13,605 bases of DNA from an uncultured Bacilli bacterium (GTDB lineage: Bacteria > Bacillota_I > Bacilli_A > RF39 > UBA660): the NCBI GenBank assembly GCA_934162265.1, contig CAKPHZ010000031.1, positions 1 through 13,605 of the forward strand, in the 5' to 3' direction. Position numbers and translations under genes: made by a program. Position 1 is the stretch's first letter; every line of letters begins with the position of its first letter. The notes beneath the pieces are model-generated. The model had not been told where the DNA came from. It searched no databases and saw only the letters and a list, made by a program, of their open reading frames with translations. Below are positions 1 to 6,905 of this stretch, one piece after another.

Positions 1-64
1 AAAAAGTGCATTTTCTTTTGAAAACACACTTTTATTACTTAATTGCACTTATTTGTGCACTTTA
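1..64. repeat. Left-edge paired-hairpin repeat, inverted copy at right edge
   Basis: Two adjacent dyads are visible. Bases 2-15 pair with 20-33 around a TTTT loop (14-bp stem, two mismatches at 9/26 and 10/25). TGCAC at 44-48 pairs perfectly with GTGCA at 55-59. Read as its reverse complement, the right edge of the window (13543-13605) matches bases 2-64 without gaps at 49 of 63 positions. Both stems carry a GTGCA core. It lies directly upstream of the first gene's -10 box. It could be a dispersed intergenic repeat, a protein-binding site or an inversion end; the sequence alone does not decide. Confidence 0.75.
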
Positions 65-104
65 GATTGATTCAACGGTTATTTTTGAATTTCAAATTTT
101 ATAG

Positions 105-110
105 TATAAT
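105..110 (+). promoter_or_regulatory. -10 box TATAAT for the HdeD-like / methyltransferase operon
   Basis: A perfect TATAAT lies 25 bases before the chosen start. The best -35 candidate, TTGAAT at 85-90, is only 14 bases upstream, which is too close for a standard sigma-A promoter, so only the -10 is called. An AGGAGG ribosome binding site follows at 123-128. Confidence 0.5.
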
Positions 111-135
111 AAAAATAGTTTTAGGAGGAAGTATC

Positions 136-1419
136 ATGAAGGATAAGTATTATGATTTTACTAGTTCATTAGTTATGGGAATAATTTTCATTATTGTAGG
201 AATAGTTCTTTTAATAGGAAAAACGAGACTTTATCAAGAGTTAATTTCTATTTTAATCTTTGTTCTTTGGGGAAATGCCTTCATTCACTTAATAAGATTA
301 TATTTCAGAAAACAAAAGAAACAAGAAAAGAAAAGGGCATTATATTTCTGTCTATTTCATTTTTTTATCTGCCTTATATTTGCTATCTTACCTGATTTTA
401 TCTTAGGAATAGCTCCTTTACTTTTTTCTATTTATTTATTAATAATATCAATTTCACAGTTTATTATGGGTTATCTAGAATTAAAAAGTAAAGAAAACTA
501 TGGAGTTCGTTATTTCTTAATAGGGTGTATTTATCTTGCCATTTCTCTTCCTATTGTTTTTTCTCCCATTAATAACATAGATAGATTTCTAATTTGTCTA
601 TCTATTTATATATTTTTTCTAGGAATATCTTTTATTTATGATGGAATCATTCAAATTATCCCCGTCAAAGCAAAAAATAATTTAAAAAGAAAAATAAAAT
701 TTACCCTTCCTAAAATTGTAGAAGCTTTAATTCCTTACTCAGTAATGCTAGAAATTAATCATAATTTAGAAGTAAATGGACAAAATACTTATTCTTATCA
801 TAACCAATTAGATCAGTCTGTTGACTTAAACATTTTAATTCACACCTCTAATAGAGGATTTAATCGTATGGGACATATTGATATTTGTTACAAAGGAACC
901 GTTATTTCTTACGGATGCTATGACGAAGGAAGCAGATTTGTTGGAGAACTCTTCGGAGATGGAGTATTATTTACAGCAAATAGTAAAAAAGAATACATTA
1001 ATTTTTGTATTGATAATAGTAAAAAAACAATATTTGATTTTGGAATTCATCTAACAGAAAAACAAAAAAAAGAAGTAGAAAAACGAATTCAAGAATTAAT
1101 AAATAATACTTATTCTTGGAATCATAAACAAGATAAAAATTATAAAAACGCTACTAGTTATGCTGGAAGATTATATAAAAAGACAAAAGCTAAATTTTAT
1201 AAATTTAAATCAGGAAAATATAAAACTTATTTTGTATTAGGAACAAATTGCTGCTTCCTAGCAGATGATATTATAGGAAAAAGTGGCATGGATATTTTAA
1301 GTATTAATGGAATTATTACGCCAGGAACTTATTATGATTATTTAAATAGAGCATTGAAAAGAAAAAATAGTAATATTATTTATAAAGAAATTTACAATAA
1401 AGAAAGAAGGGCAAAATAA
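136..1419 (+). CDS. HdeD/DUF308-like membrane protein fused to a possible permuted papain-like domain
   Basis: A 427-residue protein. The reading frame stays open upstream to a TTG at 43, but ATG 136 is chosen because AGGAGG (123-128) sits 7 bases before it. Residues about 12-174 form six hydrophobic segments (about 12-28, 36-56, 69-86, 89-112, 125-143, 150-174) in the pattern of HdeD/DUF308 proteins. Lys/Arg-rich loops after segments 2, 4 and 6 predict that both termini are cytoplasmic. Residues about 230-405 are soluble. They contain GHIDI (His247) and, much later, TNCCFLADD (Cys372/Cys373). His before Cys is the order of circularly permuted NlpC/P60-like folds (YiiX/LRAT/DUF4105 type). The HdeD part is fairly secure. 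The papain-like call is inferred from a motif pattern only, and no substrate can be named. The next gene starts 4 bases downstream, suggesting an operon. Confidence 0.6.
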   Translation: MKDKYYDFTSSLVMGIIFIIVGIVLLIGKTRLYQELISILIFVLWGNAFIHLIRLYFRKQKKQEKKRALYFCLFHFFICLIFAILPDFILGIAPLLFSIYLLIISISQFIMGYLELKSKENYGVRYFLIGCIYLAISLPIVFSPINNIDRFLICLSIYIFFLGISFIYDGIIQIIPVKAKNNLKRKIKFTLPKIVEALIPYSVMLEINHNLEVNGQNTYSYHNQLDQSVDLNILIHTSNRGFNRMGHIDICYKGTVISYGCYDEGSRFVGELFGDGVLFTANSKKEYINFCIDNSKKTIFDFGIHLTEKQKKEVEKRIQELINNTYSWNHKQDKNYKNATSYAGRLYKKTKAKFYKFKSGKYKTYFVLGTNCCFLADDIIGKSGMDILSINGIITPGTYYDYLNRALKRKNSNIIYKEIYNKERRAK

Positions 1420-1423
1420 GAAG

Positions 1424-2188
1424 ATGAATAACTTAGAAGAATATTATAATAAATTTAATGAAGATAAACGATTAAATACAAGAAGAGGACAAATAGAATT
1501 TATTACTAATATGAAATATATTCACAAATATTTAAAAGAAGGAGATAAAATACTAGATATTGGAGCAGGAACAGGGAAATATTCTCTTTCTTTAGATAAA
1601 GAAGGCTATGAAGTAACAGCAGTAGAATTAGTAAAAAGAAATATTCAAATCATTAACAAAAAAAATCCTCATCTAAAAACCATTCTAGGAAATGCACTAG
1701 ATCTATCTATGATAAAAGATAATACTTATGATATTGTCTTATTATTTGGACCAATGTATCATTTAAAAAAAAGAAGTGATCAAATTAAAGCATTAGCAGA
1801 AGCCAAAAGAGTAACCAAAAAAGAAGGAATAATTTTAGTTTCCTATTGTATGAATGATTATGCTATTATTACACATGGATTTATAGAAGGTAACATTCAA
1901 GAAAATATCAAAAATCAACAAATTAATAAAAACTTTAAAATATTAGAAAATGGCAACCCCCTTTATGATTATGTAAGAATAGAGGATATAAATGAAATAA
2001 ATAAAACAACAAAATTAAAAAGAATACAAATAGTATCTTCTGATGGAATGACCAATTATATCAGAGGAACACTCAATAAAATGAACAAAGAGACCTTCAA
2101 TATTTATTTAAAATATCATCTATCTATATGTGAAAGAAAAGATTTTCTAGGAGTATCAACCCATTTACTAGATATTTTAAAAAAGTGA
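1424..2188 (+). CDS. Class I SAM-dependent methyltransferase
   Basis: A 254-residue soluble protein with a clear Rossmann methyltransferase core. Motif I, LDIGAGTGKYS, at residues 44-54 binds S-adenosylmethionine. The acidic end of beta-2 is AVEL (66-69), GNALDLS (89-95) follows, and the DIVLLFGPMYHL strand at 103-114 is the motif IV region. The second half (about 150-254) carries substrate-specific elements I do not recognise. This fits the broad Methyltransf_11/25 group; the substrate (small molecule, RNA or protein) cannot be read. The gene starts 4 bases after the previous stop, with an AGAAGG-like ribosome site inside the end of that gene, so translation is probably coupled. It ends in TGA, evidence that TGA is a stop here. 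Confidence 0.85.
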   Translation: MNNLEEYYNKFNEDKRLNTRRGQIEFITNMKYIHKYLKEGDKILDIGAGTGKYSLSLDKEGYEVTAVELVKRNIQIINKKNPHLKTILGNALDLSMIKDNTYDIVLLFGPMYHLKKRSDQIKALAEAKRVTKKEGIILVSYCMNDYAIITHGFIEGNIQENIKNQQINKNFKILENGNPLYDYVRIEDINEINKTTKLKRIQIVSSDGMTNYIRGTLNKMNKETFNIYLKYHLSICERKDFLGVSTHLLDILKK

Positions 2189-2231
2189 ATTTTTTTCTAG
2201 TTGTTTATATTAAGTCAAAATTCCCTCTTTT

Positions 2232-2240
2232 CATACAATA
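2232..2240 (+). promoter_or_regulatory. Possible sporulation-type -10 (CATACAATA) of the coat gene
   Basis: CATACAATA matches the -10 pattern of mother-cell sigma-K promoters (CATAnnnTA) and of sigma-E (CATACA-T). No convincing -35 of either class is seen at the expected distance. The embedded TACAAT could also serve sigma-A, but no TTGACA-like box lies 16-18 bases upstream. Confidence 0.35.
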
Positions 2241-2262
2241 AAGTAGAAAAGGAGGAATTTTT

Positions 2263-2601
2263 ATGTTCTGTAACGATACTATGGGGCGTGATGACTTAGA
2301 CATTAATATTACCAATCAAAATGTCAATACTAACATGAATGACAATATGAATTATAATGAAGTAGGAGGATATGACATGATGCCTGCACAACAAGGAAAT
2401 ATGATGAGCCCTATTATTGAACCAGGAAGAGAAAGAATTGTAAATAGAACTTTTGTTCATGAAGTACCACATGTTTGTCCAATCAATACAAGAATTATTA
2501 ATAATCATATTTATAGACATACTTACCAACCAAGATATACTTGCTGTGAAGAAAATGTAGTTACTCAACAACAATGTGGATCATGTTGCTGCTTTAGATA
2601 A
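2263..2601 (+). CDS. CotD-like spore coat protein
   Basis: A 112-residue protein with a strong AAAGGAGG site (2248-2255) 7 bases before ATG. The N-terminal third (to about residue 47) is Asn/Met-rich and low in complexity. Residues 49-93 follow the pattern of Bacillus CotD as I recall it: SPIIEP, then TF....VPHVCP, then N.HIYRHTYQP. These align with CotD's API-HP, TF..TIVPHIHP and NHQHFQHVHYFP. Cysteines cluster at the end (94, 95, 105, 108-110), suiting disulphide cross-linking in a coat layer. CotD is a coat protein made in the mother cell. The gene is flanked by its own possible promoter and terminator, so it is probably expressed alone. Function is inferred from family resemblance in a short sequence. 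Confidence 0.65.
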   Translation: MFCNDTMGRDDLDINITNQNVNTNMNDNMNYNEVGGYDMMPAQQGNMMSPIIEPGRERIVNRTFVHEVPHVCPINTRIINNHIYRHTYQPRYTCCEENVVTQQQCGSCCCFR

Positions 2602-2605
2602 CTTT

Positions 2606-2627
2606 AGAGACTTCGTCTCTTTTTTTC
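2606..2627 (+). terminator. Rho-independent terminator after the coat gene
   Basis: AGAGAC (2606-2611) pairs with GTCTCT (2615-2620) around TTC, followed by a run of T. It begins 5 bases after the stop codon. The first arm shares its 11-base flank AACTTTAGAGA with the terminator of the next gene. Confidence 0.85.
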
Positions 2628-2685
2628 TTTAATGTAGAATTACTCACAACTTCTTATAAAAAAACAATAAAATTTATTTAAAATC

Positions 2686-2714
2686 ATGACTTTTTAGAAA
2701 AAATTTGTTACAAT
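2686..2714 (+). promoter_or_regulatory. Extended -10 promoter of the 145-residue protein gene
   Basis: ATGACT (2686-2691), a 17-base spacer, then TACAAT (2709-2714) preceded by TG at 2706-2707 (TGTTACAAT). This is a good sigma-A-type promoter 34 bases before the start codon. Confidence 0.6.
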
Positions 2715-2748
2715 CAAAACAAGCAAAGATGAGAAAAGGAGAGTTAAA

Positions 2749-3186
2749 ATGGAAAATGAAAATGGAGTAATTGCAATTATGCCAAACGGAGCAGTAATAG
2801 CAAGTAAAATAGATGAAGTAAACCCAAGGCATTGGTGTTGCTTTGATGATATAGAAACAAAATTAAATTTAAAATCAAACTGTGGTACTGATCAAATGGA
2901 ACACGCCTGGTATTTAGCAAGAAAAGGAATTATATCTATTCAAGTAGCAAAAGATATATGTTATATAATAACTTCACCAGAACTAGATTTAATACCACCC
3001 GTTCAATTAAAAATGTTATCTGAAATCATAGAAAAAAATTATAATGATGTAGAAAACTTTGGTATTGATTTAGTATCAGAAGATAAACATACACCAATCA
3101 TAATAGATGATGAGTATGAATTTGGTGTAGATAAAGTAAATGAAGTATTTAATTTTTCTTCATTACAAAAACATAAATCTAGATAA
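2749..3186 (+). CDS. Hypothetical protein, 145 residues
   Basis: I do not recognise this family. It is supported as a gene by its own promoter, an AAAGGAG site (2735-2741) and a terminator just downstream. The protein is acidic and soluble, with no signal peptide or membrane segment. It opens with a beta-like stretch (GVIAIMPNGAVIAS, residues 6-19), then HWCCFDDI (28-35), a helix-like EHAWYLARKGIISI (51-64), a second strand CYIITSPELDLIPP (71-84), and QLKMLSEII (86-94). Order and spacing recall small proteins with a 'display a value, act on H, A..G, Q..L' layout found in Bacillota and their phages, but that is only a loose impression. The last 50 residues are Asp/Glu-rich and probably flexible. 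Neighbours (coat gene, Dam methylase) give no functional clue. Confidence 0.75.
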   Translation: MENENGVIAIMPNGAVIASKIDEVNPRHWCCFDDIETKLNLKSNCGTDQMEHAWYLARKGIISIQVAKDICYIITSPELDLIPPVQLKMLSEIIEKNYNDVENFGIDLVSEDKHTPIIIDDEYEFGVDKVNEVFNFSSLQKHKSR

Positions 3187-3222
3187 TAAAAAATAAATAT
3201 TAATTTTATTTCAACTAACTTT

Positions 3223-3246
3223 AGAGATTTAATCTCTTTTTCTTTT
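3223..3246 (+). terminator. Rho-independent terminator after the 145-residue protein gene
   Basis: AGAGAT (3223-3228) pairs with ATCTCT (3232-3237) around TTA, followed by TTTTCTTTT. The flanking AACTTTAGAGA (3217-3227) is identical to that at 2600-2610, while the inner stem pair differs (C-G there, T-A here). Confidence 0.8.
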
Positions 3247-3262
3247 ATAACTAAAATATCCA

Positions 3263-3271
3263 TGATATAAT
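3263..3271 (+). promoter_or_regulatory. Extended -10 (TGATATAAT) of the Dam-type methylase gene
   Basis: TG (3263-3264) one base before a perfect TATAAT (3266-3271), 33 bases upstream of the start codon. There is no clear -35, as is usual when an extended -10 is present. Confidence 0.55.
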
Positions 3272-3304
3272 AAAAAAGACTTAGAAAAGCAAGGAGGAAG
3301 CAAG

Positions 3305-4168
3305 ATGCTAAAAGGAAAACCATTTGTAAAATGGGCAGGAGGAAAAAGACAAATTTTAGATAAATTAAAAAAGTATGTACCAAATGAATTTAATACATAC
3401 TATGAACCATTTATAGGAGGAGGAGCGTTATTATTTGAACTTTCTCCAAAAAAAGCAGTAATTAATGATTCTAATCAAGAATTAATGAATGTTTACAATT
3501 GTTTATGTAATGAAGAAAAATTTAAAAAAATGTGTAATGTATTAAATCATTATGAAAGAGAACATTCTGAAAAATTTTATTACGAAATAAGAAATAAAGA
3601 TCGTGATAAAAAGAAATATAATCGTCTTTCAGACTACACTAAAGCAGCTAGGACAATTTATTTAAATAAAGCTTGTTTTAACGGACTCTACAGAGTAAAT
3701 AGTAAAAATGAATTTAATGTTCCATTTGGAAAAAAAGAAAAAGTAAATACATATGATGGTGGAAATTTAATTACAGTTAGTAATTATTTAACAATGAATG
3801 ATATAAAAATTTTAAGTATAGATTTTGAAGAATCTGTAAAAGATGCCCAAAAAGGAGATTTTGTTTATTTTGATCCACCATATGATTCAGATACAAAAAC
3901 ATTCAACAGTTATACAGAAGAAGGATTTGGAAAAGAAGAACAAAGAAGATTAGCCAAAGTATTTAAAGAACTAGATCAAAAAGGTGTTTATGTAATGTTA
4001 TCTAATCACAATACTTTATTAGTAAATGAACTTTATCAAGACTATTATATCCATCATATCGAAGCAAAAAGAAACATTAATTCAAAAGGAAATAAAAGAG
4101 GAAAGGTAGAAGAAGTAATCATAACTAATTTTATTAATAAAGTTGGTTTTGATTCACAAGATGAATAA
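3305..4168 (+). CDS. Dam-type DNA N6-adenine methyltransferase (D12 class)
   Basis: A 287-residue protein, close to the usual 270-285 of Dam/DpnM enzymes. It transfers a methyl group from S-adenosylmethionine to adenine N6 in DNA. Motif X is FVKWAGGKRQ (7-16), motif I is YEPFIGGGALLFEL (33-46), NGLYRVNSKNEFNVPFGK spans 126-143, the catalytic DPPY is at 190-193, SNHN at 233-236, and NSKGNKRGK..E..ITN near the end. This set is typical of the alpha-class, GATC-methylating group. The GATC target is a family inference. No restriction endonuclease gene lies beside it, so it appears to be an orphan methylase, perhaps with a regulatory or repair-marking role, or a methylase left behind by a restriction system. 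AAGGAGG (3291-3297) precedes ATG by 7 bases. Confidence 0.92.
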   Translation: MLKGKPFVKWAGGKRQILDKLKKYVPNEFNTYYEPFIGGGALLFELSPKKAVINDSNQELMNVYNCLCNEEKFKKMCNVLNHYEREHSEKFYYEIRNKDRDKKKYNRLSDYTKAARTIYLNKACFNGLYRVNSKNEFNVPFGKKEKVNTYDGGNLITVSNYLTMNDIKILSIDFEESVKDAQKGDFVYFDPPYDSDTKTFNSYTEEGFGKEEQRRLAKVFKELDQKGVYVMLSNHNTLLVNELYQDYYIHHIEAKRNINSKGNKRGKVEEVIITNFINKVGFDSQDE

Positions 4169-4236
4169 ACCTTTTCTTTTTTACGAAAATAATTATTAAG
4201 AATTCAACTTGATCAGTATTATTTTAACTAATAAAG

Positions 4237-4245
4237 TGCTATAAT
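4237..4245 (+). promoter_or_regulatory. Extended -10 (TGCTATAAT) of the Mg2+ ATPase operon
   Basis: TG one base before TATAAT (4240-4245), only 22 bases before the start codon. The leader is therefore too short to hold an M-box (ykoK) magnesium riboswitch or a proline/magnesium attenuator, so no Mg2+-sensing RNA is visible here. Confidence 0.55.
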
Positions 4246-4256
4246 AAATTTAAAGT

Positions 4257-4262
4257 AGGTGA
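4257..4262 (+). promoter_or_regulatory. Ribosome binding site AGGTGA that decides a TTG start
   Basis: The frame could begin at GTG 4259, but that codon is inside AGGTGA. The same AGGTGA element lies 4 bases before the starts of the dus and lysS genes. Placing it 5 bases upstream makes TTG 4268 the likely start. Confidence 0.65.
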
Positions 4263-4267
4263 TAGCA

Positions 4268-6889
4268 TTGATTCAAATCTTTGATATAAAAAGAAAAAAG
4301 AAAACTCTAAAAAATGATGATTTAAAAATATTAGAAAAATACTTATCAATATCTAAGCAAGAAGATCAAGAAATATTCAAACAATACAATACAAATATAG
4401 AGGGGTTAAATAGTAAAGAAGCCAAAGAAAGATTAGAAAAAGAGGGAAAAAATATAGTTATTAAAGAAGAAAAGAAAAGTATGTTTTATTTTTTATTGAA
4501 TTCTTTTAAAGATGAATTTATTATAATACTAATTTGTTTAGCTATAATTAATTTCTTTCTTCAAGATAAATTAGGTTCACTAATTATACTAATTATTGCC
4601 TTAATTAGTGCCTTAATCAGATTTGTTCAAGACTATTCCGTAGATAAATTTAATCATAAATTAAAATCAAGCATTTACTCTACAACGACAGTATTAAGAA
4701 ACCATCAAGAAGTAGAAATTAAAGTAGATGATATTGTAAAAGGAGATATTGTAAAATTAAATGCTGGAGCAATTATTCCTGCTGACTTAAAAATTATAGA
4801 AGCCAAAGACTTATTTTTAAACGAATCAGTTTTTACAGGAGAAAGTGCTTTAGTAGAAAAAAGAAAAATCAATCAAACAGAGAAAAAAGAAATCTTTGAT
4901 ATTGAAAATATTGCTTTAATGGGTTCTAGCGTTGTCAGTGGTCTTGGAACAGGAATAGTAATAGAAACAGGATTCTCTACTTATTTAGGAACACTAGGAG
5001 GAGAAGTAGAAAATAAAAAAACAGTAACAAACTTTGATTTAGGAATTAAACATATCTCCAATCTTTTAATAAAATATATGGTCGTTGTTTGTTTAGTTGT
5101 AGTAATCATTGATGGCCTAATAAAAAAGAATATTAATGAAGCCTTACTATTTGCCTTATCTGTTGCTGTTGGAATTACCCCAAGTATGTTGCCAATGATT
5201 TTAAATGTCAACTTAACCAAAGGAAGCAGAAGCCTAGCCAAAAAAAAGACATTAGTAAAAAAAATAGAATCCATCCAAAATTTAGGAGCAATTGATATTT
5301 TATGTACAGACAAAACAGGGACTCTAACAGAAAATAAAATAATTCTTCAAAAATATATTGATGCAAAAGGAACAGAAAATAACAGTATTTTAGAATATGC
5401 TTACCTCAATAGTCATTATTCTACAGGAATTAAAAATTTAGTAGATAGAGCAATTCTTACTTATGCAAAAGAAAATAAACTAGAAGCATTAGATGAAAAA
5501 TATGAAAAAGTAGATGAAATTCCTTTTGATTATACAAGAAAAAAAGAAACTGTCATAGTAAAAAAACAAGGGAAATATAGAGTAATTACAAAAGGTGCCT
5601 TAGAAGAGATACTATCTTGTTGCACCAAAATAAAATTAGGAACGAAAGTAACAACGATCGATGAAGAACTAAAAAAAATTATTGAAAATAAAGCTATAGA
5701 ATTAGCGAATGATGGAATGCAAGTCATTGCACTATCAGAAAAAAATGAATATCATCCAGACAATAAAACAAAAGAAATAGAAAGTAATATGACATTTATA
5801 GGATTTGTTGGTTTCTTAGATCCAGCCAAAAAAGATGTAAAAAACACATTAACAAAATTAGAAAAAATAGGGATTCATACCAAAATATTAACAGGAGATA
5901 ACCCTTACGCAACTAAAAATATTTGTAATTTAGTAGGATTAAATGGAAATGACATCTTACTAGGTAGTGATATAGATCACATGAGTGATGAAGAATTATC
6001 AAAAAAAATAGAAGTTGTTGACATCTATGCTAGAATGAATCCTCTCCAAAAAGAAAGAATTGTTTCACTCTACAAAAAAAATGGACATGTTGTTGGTTAT
6101 ATGGGAGATGGAGTAAATGATGCTCCTTCTCTAAACATAGCAGATGTTGGAATCTCGGTAAATACAGCTTCATCCATTGCCAAAGAAGCAAGTGATATTA
6201 TTATTTTAAAACAAAGCCTTAAAGTAGTTTATGATGGAGTAGTAGAAGGAAGAAAAGTATATGGAAACATTATCAAATATATGAAAATGGCTTTAAGTGC
6301 TGATTTTGGAGATGTTTTTAGCATTATGATTGCCAGCATTTTCTTACCATTTTTACCACTTTTACCTATTCAAATGCTTCTTCAAGATTTTATTTATGAC
6401 TTTTCACAAATAGGAATTCCTTATGATAATGTAGATGAAGAATTCTTAAAAAATCCCAAAAAATGGGATACTAAAGGAATATCTAGATTTATGAAAGTAA
6501 TGGGAATTACCAGTTCTCTAATTGATGTAATTTCCTTCATTATTTTTTGGCATTTGCTAGGATTTAATACACTAGATAAAGCATCTTACTTCCAAACAGC
6601 ATGGTTTGTAACCTGCCTTGTTACAGAATTAATGATAATATTCAATGTCAGAACTTCTAAAAAGCCATTCCTTGAATCAAATGCTAGTCCAGAACTCAAC
6701 TACTTAACTCTTTTATCCCTAGTATTAACAATATTTACCCCAATATTTTTACATAAAGTAGCGTCATTCCATTTTGAAATATTACCTCCAATTTTTTACT
6801 TCTATTTAATCATACTAGTTTTATTCTATTTCTTAATTGTTTCTATAATCAAAAAAATATATATCAAAAAATACCATGAATGGTTATAA
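4268..6889 (+). CDS. mgtA: Magnesium-translocating P-type ATPase, MgtA/MgtB type
   Basis: An 873-residue membrane pump (enterobacterial MgtA is about 900), P3B class, expected to bring Mg2+ into the cell using ATP. Numbering from TTG 4268: actuator-domain TGES at 190-193; phosphorylation motif DKTGT with Asp348; TGD at 542-544; hinge GDGVNDAP at 613-620. About ten membrane segments are visible, four before and six after the catalytic loop. The C-terminal stretch YDFSQIGIPYDNVDEEFL, then NPKKWDTKGISRFM, is diagnostic of MgtA/MgtB rather than Ca2+ or H+ pumps. Two membrane sites differ from the enterobacterial form as I remember it: TPSMLP (301-306) instead of TPEMLP in segment 4, and LLQDFIYD (704-711) instead of LLQNLMYD in segment 6. 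A lipoprotein gene follows 16 bases later. Confidence 0.92.
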   Translation: MIQIFDIKRKKKTLKNDDLKILEKYLSISKQEDQEIFKQYNTNIEGLNSKEAKERLEKEGKNIVIKEEKKSMFYFLLNSFKDEFIIILICLAIINFFLQDKLGSLIILIIALISALIRFVQDYSVDKFNHKLKSSIYSTTTVLRNHQEVEIKVDDIVKGDIVKLNAGAIIPADLKIIEAKDLFLNESVFTGESALVEKRKINQTEKKEIFDIENIALMGSSVVSGLGTGIVIETGFSTYLGTLGGEVENKKTVTNFDLGIKHISNLLIKYMVVVCLVVVIIDGLIKKNINEALLFALSVAVGITPSMLPMILNVNLTKGSRSLAKKKTLVKKIESIQNLGAIDILCTDKTGTLTENKIILQKYIDAKGTENNSILEYAYLNSHYSTGIKNLVDRAILTYAKENKLEALDEKYEKVDEIPFDYTRKKETVIVKKQGKYRVITKGALEEILSCCTKIKLGTKVTTIDEELKKIIENKAIELANDGMQVIALSEKNEYHPDNKTKEIESNMTFIGFVGFLDPAKKDVKNTLTKLEKIGIHTKILTGDNPYATKNICNLVGLNGNDILLGSDIDHMSDEELSKKIEVVDIYARMNPLQKERIVSLYKKNGHVVGYMGDGVNDAPSLNIADVGISVNTASSIAKEASDIIILKQSLKVVYDGVVEGRKVYGNIIKYMKMALSADFGDVFSIMIASIFLPFLPLLPIQMLLQDFIYDFSQIGIPYDNVDEEFLKNPKKWDTKGISRFMKVMGITSSLIDVISFIIFWHLLGFNTLDKASYFQTAWFVTCLVTELMIIFNVRTSKKPFLESNASPELNYLTLLSLVLTIFTPIFLHKVASFHFEILPPIFYFYLIILVLFYFLIVSIIKKIYIKKYHEWL

Positions 6890-6905
6890 GAAAGGAAATC
6901 AAAAA

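Noticed and set aside
2168..2201. Terminator after the methyltransferase gene
   Set aside because: ACTAG/CTAGT ends and an A-run/T-run are present, but the stem is interrupted and nearly all A-T, too weak to call.
2296..2574. Minus-strand gene opposite the coat gene
   Set aside because: No ribosome site or promoter; the plus-strand gene has both plus a family match.
4169..4267. Magnesium riboswitch ahead of the Mg2+ ATPase
   Set aside because: The gap is about 100 bases, the promoter lies near its end, and no M-box-like structure or terminator hairpin is visible.
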